From Parapristionchus giblindavisi (lineage: Eukaryota; Nematoda; Chromadorea; Rhabditida; Diplogasteridae): a DNA stretch of 64,000 nucleotides. Under the pieces are notes generated by a model. That model worked only from the letters and a program-made list of their open reading frames with translations. It searched no databases and was not told the DNA's origin. The stretch covers positions 1,499,501-1,563,500 of the forward strand of contig CALSFV010000004.1 in NCBI GenBank assembly GCA_943737045.1, in the 5' to 3' direction. The position numbers and the translations under genes are program-made. Below, piece by piece: positions 1-13,700 of the stretch (position 1 is its first letter; each line of letters starts with the position of its first letter).

Positions 1-62
1 ATAATTAGCGATTACTCCTACATTCTTCATGCAAGCATAATTGCAATAATATACAATAATCG

Positions 63-104
63 TTAATGGCGAGGCGCCTTTACCAACAAATTGTTGGCAA
101 CAAT
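63..104 (-). CDS. Possible terminal exon of the coiled-coil gene (speculative)
   Basis: On the minus strand a TTGAACAG acceptor is followed by 13 codons (beginning I-V-A-N-N-L-L) and a TAA. It enters in phase 0, which is the phase left by the last firm exon of the coiled-coil gene at 4349-4399. The intron joining them would be about 4.2 kb and consist almost wholly of the element at 141-4310. The exon is too short to support itself; it could belong to another gene or to none. The rest of 1-140 shows nothing recognisable. Confidence 0.2.
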   Translation of the reverse strand: MVANNLLVKAPRH

Positions 105-2859
105 CTGTTCAATAAACAGCAAATGATCAACGGTATGTATCATACATTATGCTAAGACCAACAATTTTTGGCTCCGCCAACTGGTCAGATTTCACCAAAA
201 ATTTTAAAACTGGCCAGATTTGTCAAAAATCGCTTATTTTTCGCTTATTTTCACGTAAATAACGTGATAACGTTTTTACGACAAGATAGGAGTGACATAA
301 ACATAGAAAAGTGGTCAAAACCCGAACGAATAAGCAAACAAATTGTGGTAAACCACTTATCAATATTTGCCCTATTGGCAGCAGAGATGTGCATTTTTAG
401 TTTTTCGCTTTTCCGATACTTTCTCGAAATAAATTTTTGCAGATACTTCCCCGAAACAAATTTGCAATTCTTCCGTTTCAATATATCAATAGTAAACTTT
501 AGCGCATTGATATTTTCGAAAGAGCAAATATTGTTTAATTTTTTCTTGTTTTTTTTTCGAAATATCCTTGATTGGCAAAATTCAGGGGAGTCGCATTTCG
601 GTTTCTTTTGATCTCTGAATGAATGGTACGAAGGAGTGGTGTCCAAAATGAGACGAAAGAAAACTATATAGTTAAATTAATATTTTTAATAGATGCACAA
701 GAATTAATATGCATGCACTTTAAATACGGTATAAATAAGTAATACCGCTGCAGTATAAATAAGTCTATGAGTGTCCTACCATTCGTTACATTTGCCTTGC
801 GTGCCTACGCCGTAACCTCCTCTGTCCTTACGGCGGAGGTTACGGCGTAGGCACTAGGGTGGCGAGAACCAGTCACTACTTACTAGCCCTAATAACAGTC
901 TCTCTCTACACAACCGAGAGAGGCACATTTACGACCTCTCGCGCGACGGTTAGTAGTGATGAGATCATCGCAACATTAGTGACTTATTTTCAGCTACTCT
1001 TTTTCTACTCCTTTTGGGATTTCTCGGCTATAAGTATTCGAAATTTGTAAATCTGAATATGTTTGAAATCTACAAGCTAAGAGCTATTTACCAAGTCTGC
1101 AATTGACTGTCAAAGAACACTTTTTTTCAATTTTTCGTGTATGCATTCTTTCAAATCGGATCGGAATCGGACGATAATATAATTTATTTCCTTTATTAAT
1201 ATTTTTATATTTTCTTTTTTGTATTTTTCATTGTTATTCGAATTACTTTAATAAAATATTTACTGCAATGCATGACTTGAAAAATTGAAGAAATTTAAAA
1301 TTGTCCTTTTGCAGTCAATTTTAGGCTTGTAGAATAGCCCTTGATTTGTAGATTCCAAAATTATATAGATTTGCATATTTTGATTACTTAGAGCCGAGAA
1401 AAAAAACAAAGAGTAGAAAAAGAGTAATATTTCTACTCAACCGTGACCCCAACGCACGGCTGCCACAGGAGACAGAAGAGTATCAGAGAGAGTGGAAAAG
1501 ATTGCGCACTAGTTGGAGAGAGATAATATTTAGTGACTAGTGACTGGTTCTCGTCACCGTAGTAGGCACGTAAAGCAAATGTGCATTATAAGGGCAAATA
1601 AACTAATGCTCAGAGTATTTTTCGGCAGCTTATTGTTAGCATGTTATTTAATAGAGTGGTTTACGAAAGCTCGTTTTCCCGTACAGTAGTTTTTTTTCCA
1701 GGATGATCAAGTGCACGAAAGGGACGAGACAAGTGGAGAAAGAAATAGAGAATTGATTTTTTAAAAATTAATGTGATAAAGATTAAAATTGAAATAGTTT
1801 TATTGTGAACTGATGTGATATAGATTTATCATGAGCTGTAATAAAGGTTTGTGTTCGTGCATATGAAGGACTATTGAATTGAAAGAATATAAAGAATTGC
1901 GAAATACACGGTATGACACAATACGAGAAATCGATCGGCGACAGAATTAGCAGACAAAAAGTGTCTGACATGTCTGCGCTCTCGCTTTTTCTTTCTATTC
2001 GCTGTGAGACCCAACAACAATTCCTGCAGAATTCAGGCATTAATCAGGATTTTTCAATACTTACTAATTACTGTAAGATTGTTCTTTTTCATGATTCAGG
2101 AATGGCGCGATTTTTTTCAAATCTGTATTTTTTTCTTATACGGAAATACCTTCGTGATCACGAACTACGCTTTTGGTTTTCTGTATACGGTATGCGCTAA
2201 AAGTTTAAACTTCCGCCCACTCTTTTCTCCGGTAGGTGTGTCACACCGTGCTATAAAAGGTAAAAAGGGAGAAGAAGGAAGAAAGCTAGAAGAGTTGCTA
2301 GAGTTGTACAATGATAATTACTGATAATAGCATTAAAACTGTGATTTACTTATCCTTCTTTACGTCAAATATGATCACTAAGAGGGCTATCAATTTTTGA
2401 ACTGTAAATTGGACAGTAAAGTTGGTTATTGAGAAATGTGCACCAACGGTCGATCGATAATTCTTCTACTTGTCGTTGAAGAAGATGATGAAGTTTATTT
2501 CCAAGTACAAAAAATAAAATAGAATAAAAACTATTTGAACTCATACGGTCATTTAAAGCCACAAAACTGATCAGAGCTGACATTTGAAAAGATGTGTTAT
2601 TGAAATATATATTTTTCTACTTATTCGTGCTCATAAATAATTATCAAAGTAAAAGAATGTGAGTAAATATGCCTCCAACAAGCAATTTCTTATATTCAAT
2701 TTTTTGAGAATGTTGGTAGGCACATCCCCGATTTCAGTTTGTTTCATTACTTCACATATGATCATTAAGAGAATAATGGATTTTTAAAATGTAAATTCAA
2801 CACTAAAATTTGATATTCATTGATAAATGTGCCTATCAACATTCTCAGAAGCACAAGTA

Positions 2860-3420
2860 TTTGAATATCTGAAATTACTACTTGGAGGCACATTTACGCA
2901 CAGTTCTTGTTTTTATCATTAATTATGAGCACGAATAAGTAGGAAAAAATATTTCACGGATGTCACATCTTATCAAATACAAGATCTGACCACTTGTTTA
3001 CCTTTCTAAATCTGAAATGACTACTTGGAGGCAGTTTCGAGTGCAGTTCTTGTTTTCATTATTAAATATAAGCACGAAAGAGCATGAAAAAAAATTTCAC
3101 GGATGTCACATCTTATCAAATACAAGATCTGACCACTTGTTTACCTTTCTAAATCTGAAATGACTACTTGGAGGCAGTTTCGAGTGCAGTTCTTGTTTTC
3201 ATTATTAAATATAAGCACGAAAGAGCATGAAAAAAATATTTCACGGATGTCACATCTTATCAAATACAAGATCTGATCACTTGTTTACCTTTCTAAATCT
3301 GAAATGACTACTTGGAGGCAGTTTCGAGTGCAGTTCTTGTTTTTATAATTAATTATGACCACGAATAAGTAGGAAAAAAATATTTCGTTGCTCTCACATC
3401 TTCCCAAATACCATAATCTG
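2860..3420. repeat. Tandem repeat, about 143-bp unit, 3+ copies
   Basis: The block beginning tttcacggatgtcacatctt starts at 2952, 3095 and 3239, with a degraded fourth copy near 3382, giving a period of 143-144 bp. Each unit contains tacaagatctga and gactacttggaggcagttt. It lies inside the 141-4310 element. A related, more diverged and partly inverted segment precedes it at about 2590-2950. Confidence 0.75.
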
Positions 3421-3610
3421 ACCAGTTTTGATGTTTAAAATGAACGTATGAGCTCAAATCATTTTTATTTATTTTTCTAATGCACATAAAGTGAAAGTTC
3501 AGGCAATTCTACACATTTTGGAAAAAAAATTTTTTTAAAAACGATTCGAAATAAGTGAACTAACTGCCTACAAACAATTGTACAACAATACTATGGTAAT
3601 GTCGTACATT

Positions 3611-3803
3611 GGGCCACACAGCGTTTCGAGAGCGCTCATGGTGTAACAGAGAAAAAGGTAGAGCGAAAAAGAGAGAGAGCACGCAAAAGTGAGAGACGCA
3701 GACGACGAGAGCCACACCACGGTGCAGTCATACCGTAATTTTTTTGGCATTTTGCCAAAATTTCAATGCGCGCTCTCACTGTTGTAAAGAAACGCTGTGG
3801 GCC
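3611..3803. repeat. Small foldback (MITE-like) element
   Basis: The segment opens with gggccacacagcgttt and closes with the near-complement aaacgctgtgggcc. Its middle is purine-rich (gagagagag). It is nested within the larger 141-4310 element. There is no coding potential. Confidence 0.5.
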
Positions 3804-4348
3804 ATTGGGCGTTTTGGCACTAAACTCAATGAATAACTAACGTTAGTGTCCAATTTATATTTTAAACATTTCTAGTTCTCTTAATGATCGTCATGACGCA
3901 AAGAAACATACGTAAAACCGACTTTTAAATTAAACGATATTAAAAATTCAAATAACAGATCACACATCTGACCTAACTCTACGTACCGTAATCTGACAAC
4001 ACTTCTACCTCTCTTCCCTCTTCTCCTTCTCTATTTATTTCTCTTTTACTTTTTTTATTTTTTATATTCGTTCAATTCAATAGTCCTTCATATGAAAGAT
4101 CTCGTATCAATTTCAAACTTTATCACATTAATTCACAACAAATCTCATTGAAGTTCAATCTTTATTATATGTTTTCATAACAAATAAATTATTTCTTTCT
4201 CTCATAACTCGTCTCATGCGCGAAACTTGACCATTCTCGAAAAACTGGTCAGATTTTTCAAATTTTGAAACTGGTCAGATAGCGACATTGTTGGGGTTTG
4301 AAAATGTATGGTATGTATTGATTTTTCATATTACGAAATGTACCGTAC

Positions 4349-7300
4349 CTCACTCTTAACTGGTGGTTCTTCTCGATGATTAGCCGCCGCGGTATTCAAC
4401 TGCAAATTATTGACAATGAGCCGATACAAAACAAATTCAATCAATAATCGATAGATACCGTACCTTCTGCAGGGCACCTGCCGGGGGCGGGGCCTTGCCT
4501 ATCGTTGATATCGGACGAGGGGGTACTGTAATTGGTAATCACTATTTATTGATTGGAAAAGATATTGCACTTCTAGTGGTTTTAGTTGGTTCTTCGAAAT
4601 ATCCAGCAAGTATAATACAAATGCCGCTAATCAAGTAGTGATAGGAAGGAAGTGAAACACAAAACCAACCGGGCGCTCCAGCATCTTTCTTGTCCGCTCG
4701 TTGCATTCCCTTCTCGAGCTTTGGCTTCTTCGACGCATCTACTCCCTTTGCAGGATGTCCGTGGGGACCTTAATCAATCAATCAATTACCAAAATTCCTC
4801 AAGCATAAAGCTATACTATACGGCTGACAAATAAAAAAAAGTGTTATTTTCTACCAAAAAAAAAAACAAGTACGATTTTATCAGGCGACTCGCACATTGG
4901 CTTACCCACTTCCCATTTATTTAACAACTGGTTCCTAAAGTTTGCTACCTAACAATATCAACACTGAATACGACATTCCGCTACTATTGAAATAAAATTT
5001 GGTTTCCAACCCCGACTACCCACAGTATGACTATTGAACAAGATGCAGTATACTTACCACCCGCACTCCTCTTTCCTTTATCTCCTCCTCCTCCTCGTTC
5101 CTTCTCCTTCTTTGACTGTGGAGGTGGTCCTCGTCTCATAGATTCCTCCACTTTCGCCATTGCTGCCAGCATCTCGGGTGGAATCTCTGGTTCCGCAGGA
5201 CGACCCTGAATATCGATCGATTATGATCCAATTTATTGATTAAATATTTGGAATATCGCTGTGCATAGCCAGGAGACTATAACTAGGAGCATTCTAGTTT
5301 CAGACAAAAGATAAACCGACTTACCTTGGGTACCCAGTTCGCGAAGGGATTGTCCATCTCGGGAGAGGGTTCCTTTATGGTTGGCTGGGGCGGGGGTGGA
5401 GGTAGTTTGTGCAGACTATAAGGTAAGTATTAATTGAATATAAACTATTGAATAGAAGAATGATGCATTACAACAAATGAATATGAGCCTTGAATGAATC
5501 AATAAAGTCTAATCAATCAATATCAATCAATAATGACATACTTCTCAATATCGATTGGTGATTTGTACTCTCCTTCTTCGATCGATGCAGCAGAGGCTAC
5601 GGAGGCTATCGGCTCATCCGCATATGGATCACCTTAATAATTAATCATTAAACTTTAAATAAATATTAAATTCAATGATCAACTAGGCAATTAGATAATG
5701 CTTAGATTTAAAAAAATCTTTAGAGTTGCTATCATACGTGGGCAACCTTAGCAGTTGGAAATTAAAATCGGGTGGGTGGGACGCAAAAAAGTTCGTGTTT
5801 GAGTGAATTTTGGCTAAACCATTGTCATTTTGAGCGTTATTTCCTAGATCGGGTCGGTAGGGTACCAAAACCGGGTGGGTTCGTGCCGCTAGCGGCAATG
5901 CCGCCCACGCTCCGGTATTTTTTGCTCGCGGGGCACACCGTTGAGAGGCCAAATCTCGCGAGGTGCACCACGGTGTGGAAGTGACGGCGTGCCTCGCGGG
6001 GTGGACAACAAATCTCGCGGGGCACACCGTCCCTTCTGCCCCGCGAGGCACGCCGTCGTCCACCTCGCGGGGCTCCTCGTCTAGAGGCTGCAGCTCGCGA
6101 GGTACCCCGTCTAAGTGTTCTACCCCGCGGTGTACCTCGCGGCGTACACCACGGGATTGAACGGTGTGCCCCGCGAGTAAAAAATACCGGAGCGTATGGT
6201 CGCTATGTCAAACGAGGTAGGATAGGAGGAGCAAATATATTCAATTACAATTAATAACATAATAGTACAATAACATAATAGTCTAATATGGGTTAACCAC
6301 TTACACAATGGTGGATCCTCCTCCGGTCCTACCGCCACAACTCGTTCACTCATACCCGATGATGATGATGATGACTCCTTCACACTCGATGGAGTGAAGG
6401 CAGCTTCACCAATCGATACCGTAGGATTAGGACCACTCGGTGGTACGGTAACCAATCCGTTCGAGAGTGAACCAATCGATACTGGAGCCGATCCATTGGC
6501 GCCTTTTAGCGACTGCATCTCTGCCTTCATTCGATGACAATTCGCCTCCCATGCCTGAGATATTGATTTTTTTAAAATATTGATTGATGCAACAAAATTT
6601 TGTATACTGTTCAGCTAAATCTAACAAAGTGGAATTAAAAAAATAATTTAAAAAACAGATAAAATAAAATAAAAATACCAACCCTCAGCTCGAATTTGAG
6701 TCTCGCGTTCTCCTTCGATACTATAGCGTTTATGCGCTCAAAGTTGTCCGCTTTGCGTTGTAACTGGAAAAGGACGTCAATGAGGTGTAATCCCATCATA
6801 CGTGGGCGGTATTGCCGCTAGCGGCAAGACCCACCCGATTCTATTTTCCAGCGGCAATGGCTGCCCATATATGAATCCAATGACTATGAATCCGTTCAGA
6901 TATCCATAGATCAAGCAATCAATAGATGGGTATATTATTGATTACTGCGTCAAGTATTTTGCGTGATGTTCAAAAGACAAAAAGAAAAGAGAGTTTACAA
7001 ACCAGTATTTTCAAATTTTTAATTTTGAAGAACAGATCAAATATAAAAATGATAGAACTACCTTTTCCCTTTCCTTTCCTAATTGATCAGCCGAGTGAGT
7101 CTTCTCTGCTACCTGTATTTATAATCGATCAATATTAGCGATACTGTACTTATCCTCAGAAATCGATAACCCATGAAACTGAGTAATACAGCTGTAGAAA
7201 GAAAGGAAGAGGTAAAGCCCATATCTACAGTACACAGAGAGTACCATAACTACCGTACCTTTTCCGTCAGAATGATTCGCATCTTCTCGTTGATCTGGCA

Positions 7301-7672
7301 GTGTGTGCAGCGTGCCTTGTCCTCTGCAAAGAATGAGTATATTTTTCCCGAAAACAACACACGATACAGCAGAATCGATCTGCTACATCTTGCTTTACTC
7401 GACTCATGAAACAGGAAAATGACTGGTTGGGCAGTTTGAACATTTCCTCGTTTCCAATCAATGCATATAGTTGGAACAGGTACCTTCTCATCCCACTATT
7501 TCTCATATTACAAAAAAAAACGATTAAATAAATAAAAAGTATAAAAATGAAAGAAATCAATCGATAATCACTCACTCAAGAAGAGTTTATCGTTCAACTT
7601 CGTATTGGCTTCGTCTGCTGCCAATCGCGCCTTGGTAACCTGTTAATTAATTAATTATTAATAATAACGATC

Positions 7673-7707
<35 letters not shown>

Positions 7708-10700
7708 TACTATTATTATCATAATTTCACTTTTTCAATTTACTTATTTCAGAAGCAAAATCACGCGTCAAATCACAGAGCAAGTTTGAATCAATTAAAA
7801 ACAAAATATATTATAGAACAGAACATTCAGTGATACTTGTGATACAATAAATACAGTGAGAAACAATGAGAGTGAGAATCAGAGACCAATCACCTGTTGA
7901 ATCCCCGTTTCGTATCATACATATCACAGGCAAACACAGACGGAAGGTAATATTTAGAGAGCGTACCTTATTGTCCAACTCGACACTGAGTCTGTGATAG
8001 TGACTTGCATTCAACTCGGCCATCTCCGTCATCTTCCGTTGGTGCTCAAGAGTTGCCTGAACACAAGAACAATTACGCCCATCATAGATATTATCGAGAA
8101 ATCGATATAAAGCAAACAATCAATAAATCAATAGCGTTATTGCGAAATAAGAAAGACGAAAATCAATAAATCAATAATACAAACTTGAACACGTCTCATG
8201 ACGCCGTCAGACTCGTCCACTCGATTCGCACATTCTTCCTGTAAATAAATTGATTACTGTTACGTATAGCTACGAAAATAAGAATATATCAAGGACGATA
8301 GAGAATCACCGATCATATGAGACCCAAGAAACGCGAAGTCACCAGGTCAACCTTTTCAACAAACCAAAAATGGATGAATAAATAGAAAGATATAGTACCT
8401 TGAGCCTCTTAATCTCTTTGAGATCCTTCATGGCTTCAGTGTGCATGTCGTGCGCAAAGTTCTGCAAAGTCGATTATCTTTATTGTAAATCCAAGAGTTG
8501 TTTACGAACCAGAAAGTACGCTTTACCGGGGTTCAATTTATTTTTACAACTTGAAAACAAAGGATTCTATGGTATACAGAAAAGAACACATAGCAAATTA
8601 GGAGAATGGCTTATTCAATACCTTTAGCTCAACAAAAGGTGTTGTATGATGAGCGGAAGCATTCTTTTTACAACAATTTTGCGTATTTTGGAGACTGTCA
8701 AATAAGCTCAGGTCATACATGGGCGGGATACCTGGAGCTCGATTTTACAGGGGGCATCCGAACGAAAAATGGCTTATTTTACAGGGAACCTTCACATTTT
8801 TTTCAAAAATTTCACCTAAACGTCACTTTTACAGGGGGCATTCTACAAATTTTCGAAAACCCATGATTTTACAGGGGGCACCCCCATGTTGGCGCCCATG
8901 TATGCCTCAGGTTGCCCCTTTGAATATTCTTACTAATAATAATAATTTATCTACGCCCGAGGCGCAACAGCAATTGAATGGAGATAACAATAAATAAAGG
9001 CACACCCTAACTAATTTGAAACTCTTCGCGCTGGCCACACACAAAACAAAAAAGCGAGGGAGTGAGGCCAGAGCGGAGACTCCCAAATAAGCTTGTTGTG
9101 TGTCTGTTATACTATAACTACAAACCTTCAACTCCTTCTTCGAACACTCAACATCATCCTTCAATCGGTGCATATCGTTCATCGAATCCTTTCTGAAATG
9201 AAAGAATACTATCAAAGATCACATTGTAAGATCTTCCTTCACTTTAGATCACAGATGCTCCTTAATTTCGCCGATGGTTGGAAGACCGCAATTTTTGAAT
9301 TGTATGGGTTCCCACGCATTGGGAGTTTATTTAACGTGTGTTTATTTTTAAAACCAATGAGATTCAACGCCATCATACCTAAATGTGGATATCAATCCGA
9401 TTGATTTGGCCAGTGTTTCCTGTAGTTTGTTCTTCTCCTCTCGCAACTTTTTGATCTCCTTCATCTAAAAAAAAGAAACCAATAAATAGTTCTGGTCAGA
9501 TACGATATATATGTTATAAAGTAAGAAAAGTTGCCAAAATGTTACATTGATATAGATATTTAAATTGTCAAATACAGTAACCTGTTGTGCAATCATCTTG
9601 TGAGATAGAAATAGCCGGGATGATATTTCTGATGATAGAGGAACCGACTCATCTGGCCTGACAATATACGAATATTACATTGTAGAAGTCAATCTCGTCG
9701 ATCGAGAACCACGCTTTTGGTCAACTATTTCACCGCTATCCGAAACACAAAACCGCTAGTCCAAATGGTCGGTTAAATATTAATTAACGAGAGATCAATA
9801 ATGTACTTGGAGCTATTCTCTCGGGCGTCAATTCCCCTCACCAACCAGGCACTTTCACCTATCAATGCATTGGTATACTAATCTAGCAAGTTAGAATTCC
9901 AGTAACAAGCTGCGAAAAGGAAAAAAAAACAATAAACTGCGATAACTATTCCAAAACCAGAAGACGATTCAGTCATGTTTTAACACCGTAATAATCTTTT
10001 TTTTGCCATAACATGTCGTTGAGCTTCAGTGGGGGGGGGGGGCACAGCTTATGGTCTGATCAAGCCACGAAAAAACAAATGGGGGAGAGCTCTCTCCATA
10101 CGTGGGCAACCTTTGTCGTTGAAAATTAAAATCGGGTGGGTCGGACGAAAAAATCGGATGGGTGGGAAGCAGAAATTTCATTTTCGAGTGGATTTTGCCT
10201 AAATCGTTGTCATTTTTAGTGAAATCGGGTGGGTCTTGCGCTAGCGACAATGGCGTACACGTATCGTATGGCTCTCTCTCTCTTCGTTTCGTGGCTTTTG
10301 ACCAGCACAGTATTATCAGATACAATAAGATTATTAACTTACTTGAGGAGTGCGAACGACGCCTTCGTCCTCATTTCATCAATCGCAAACTGTTGTAGAT
10401 GATCATCATCTCCTGTTTGAGTTCCATTCGAACGAAGAATGATAGAAGGAGGAGGAATGGATGATGAAGATGATGTAGATGATCCAGTTACTGCTGCGTT
10501 CAACTAAAATATTTATTCTCATTTTATGTGTCAAATAAATTGATTGAGAAAAGTGTGGTGAGATACGAGTGCAATAGATAAATCAGCTATAGGAACATTC
10601 ACCTTTCCACCCATTCAAATTCATGTTTCAACTACAGTATTACCCACTCCAATGATGCAAAAGACTGATTTCGGTAGTAAAAACAGTGCAAATAATTTTC

Positions 10701-13700
10701 CACGATTCTCCCCGATAACCCATTCACATACATTTTCGGCGCCCTCACCGAATTGTTTTATGTAGTGGGTAAATTTTCGCAATATAGTGGGTAGATTTAG
10801 AAAAAATCGTTATTTTTCGCTTAAAAAGAAATCATTCACATAAAAATGACCCTTATATTGTGGCTATATCCTAAAAATGAGCCGTATATAGTGGGTCGAT
10901 CCTCACACTGTGAGGGTATGAAAATGTATGCCCATTCATATTCACGTTTCAAACATTATTACATCCTTTAACGATGACTAAATATTCTTATGCAATATCC
11001 AGCGCAATCAAATAACCAATATGATTCCAATCAATATATAACCAATCACCGACCATCTTACCATACCCGAAAAACAACCATTTCATTTCATCCCACTGCC
11101 CCAAGTCATGCCAAACCAAGACCACCAATCACCAATCACCCCCACCACAACCCCATCATACGTTTTTGTTACCCTCGCCGTTATTTTTTTATAGTGGCTC
11201 GATTTTCTAAAAAAATTGGTTAAGAAAAATCGTCATTTTTAGCTTATTTTCGCATGAAGTGATTGAATATGAGCCATATATGTTTGATCAATCCTCGCAT
11301 TATTAGCATGAAAATGTATGAACCCCATACCTTTTCAGTATCCATCGTCGTCGCTCCTTCAACAGCAAATGTTGGGGCGGTCGAGGTAGATGGTTGGACC
11401 TTTATTTAAATTTATATTATTCATCTTATTTACTTTTATTAAAAATATACCTCTTCAATCACCCACTGATATCCCTTGCGAAGCTTCTTAGGAGGAACAA
11501 CAGCTATTACAGTACTGGTAGTAGTAGAAGTAGAAGTCGGTGTTGAAGTAGAGGAGGTGCTACTGAAGAAATAATACTTTAGAATACATATTGGATTACA
11601 TCAATATTGCATATTAATATTAATATCATAGATGGGAATGCTGGGGGAAAGGCTGTGTGCAAACCGGGAGAAAGGGGATGCAAGGCTGTGCGCACGGCTA
11701 TTTTTTCGTGGCAAATTTGACTATAAATTTTACCATTTTTGCGATGCAAGTCTATGCGCAAGGCCCCGATGGGAGGGCAAGGCTGTGCGCAAAAAAATAT
11801 TCGTTTTCACGCGCCCACATGTGATTAATATTGGATGTAATCTACACTTCATTCAACCTAAATTGAAAAAAACAACTAGATTTTAACCCAGGTAAACTCC
11901 AGCATAGTGTCCGACTGGCCACCTTCCATTGTAAACCGGTCATTTTAATATAGTGAGAAAATTCTTGAAATAGGGTGGGTTGATTCAGAAAATTTGTTAT
12001 TTTTTCGCTTAAAAATCGTCATTTTTAGCATCAAGTAGCCTAACATCGGGCCATATATAGTGGGACAATCCTCGCATTGCGAGGGCATGAAAATGTATGA
12101 AATCGATGACTATTACTATAGTCGCTCACTCAGAACTACTGACCTTCTCGTTTTCTTCCCTTGATTAATCACTGGCGACGCAGTACCATCTCTTTCAGCT
12201 ACCGTAACCATTGAAGATGTACTCGCAGATGCAGCCCTTCTCTTCTGACTGTGACCTGATTGAAACGACTGACGAGAAGGTACCGTAGCCAATTCCTTCG
12301 CGCGTTCGTCTGTAATCAATGATTATTGTAGGTATCGACTCAATTCTAACAAAAACCAAAGAATATTTCGTATTCAGTAAGAGCATGAAACATGAATATG
12401 ACATGTGTAAGTCACTCACAATCAATATCGGGAAACTTTTCCTCTCGAGGACCACTAGCGTACGGTCGAGCACCCGTTCCGTTCTCTGAAAGAACAACAA
12501 CATTGGATACATTCATATAGGAAGAATCATACGTGGGCACCGATTTTTGGCACCCGACCCCCCGATTTTCCAAAAAAAAACACTCAAAATGACGTATAAA
12601 TGCTCCATTTTTTTGCTTCCGACCACCGATTTCCATTTCCAGCGGCAATGCCCGCCCACGCATGGGAAGAATCGACGAAAATAAGATGTCCTAGTTATGA
12701 CATCTTTTTGACATTGAAATTTTAATGCGTGTTTCGTAGCCGGATTGCCCTGAGATTTCTCCTTTCCATGCAACTTGCACGAACTAATTATGATATAACA
12801 AAAATGAGACCATCGTAGAAGTAATAGTTAGGAATTCATGACTCCTCTAAAATCACTGCAAGCAATCGATGGCCAAACATTGCCAATGTTAAAACTACCG
12901 CGAGTGTTTGGACACAGACCCGGTGACTTCCCGTTTCACCTTCTACACAAATTCATAAACTAAGGACTGCAAGACTGATAATAGTAGCCAAATGCATCAA
13001 ACAACTTATTAATGACATTCACCACAAGAATAATAATATTATTATTATTGATACCTTCCATGGCTATCTCATAAGTATTCGTTTTGACATCGTAAAGGTA
13101 CGAGGGACCAAAGTAGCGTGAGCACGGCTTCCTCACGCATTTGTTGCGAAAGAGAACACGACCACGATGCTGCAAAGATCAATAAAATAAAATAAATAGA
13201 TAATAAGTAATTATAAGTGTTATAGATAAGGTAAGGATCAAATAAGTAACTTTTTCTATCCAAACAAATCTATAGCGAAACCATTTATCAGCAGCATTAC
13301 AATATGATATTGGTCCTTTAATAGTTCCAGCAACACAAAACCACTAGGATCGTAAAATGGATTTGTCGTTGGTCAAAACGACACAGAGGGTTAAAGTTTA
13401 ATCGACTATATTCCAATCGTATTACGTTAGAACAACCCATTAACTAGAATAGTCTGCTGGTGAACAAACAATGACTCTATTATGACTCTAATGTGGTGTT
13501 TAAATCTTGGAAAAGTAGTTGGATACTACTTTTCATCCAACAATCGCGAACAGAGATTTTATTGCAAAAGTTTGTCAATTACGAAGCTATGCTACTTTTC
13601 CAACTGCTTTTAAAATCACAACATTAACACTACTTTAAACTTTGCCATGATTTTAACACCACATAACAATGGATATTATTTAAAGATCAAAGATCAACTC

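Larger units (their letters stand above)
141..4310. mobile_element. 4.17-kb hAT-type inverted-repeat element (8-bp TSD gtatgtat)
   Basis: The left end begins catacatta and the right end finishes aaaatgtatg. Both ends are flanked by the perfect 8-bp duplication gtatgtat (133-140 and 4311-4318), the target-site size of hAT elements. Just inside each end are copies of an actggtcagattt motif in opposite orientation. A second, older inverted pair lies inside (about 1760-1900 against 4060-4140, sharing catatgaaggactattgaat), so this is a composite of nested elements. I see no transposase reading frame; the open frames inside are short and A/T-rich. It appears to be non-autonomous. Confidence 0.65.

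Noticed and set aside
168..646. Overlapping frames on both strands near the left end
   Set aside because: A/T-rich, low-complexity Phe/Lys-rich peptides inside the 141-4310 element; no domain.
7671..7720. Microsatellite (aat/taat run) as CRISPR or regulatory array
   Set aside because: Simple trinucleotide repeat in an intron; no spacer structure. CRISPR arrays are not expected in animal DNA.
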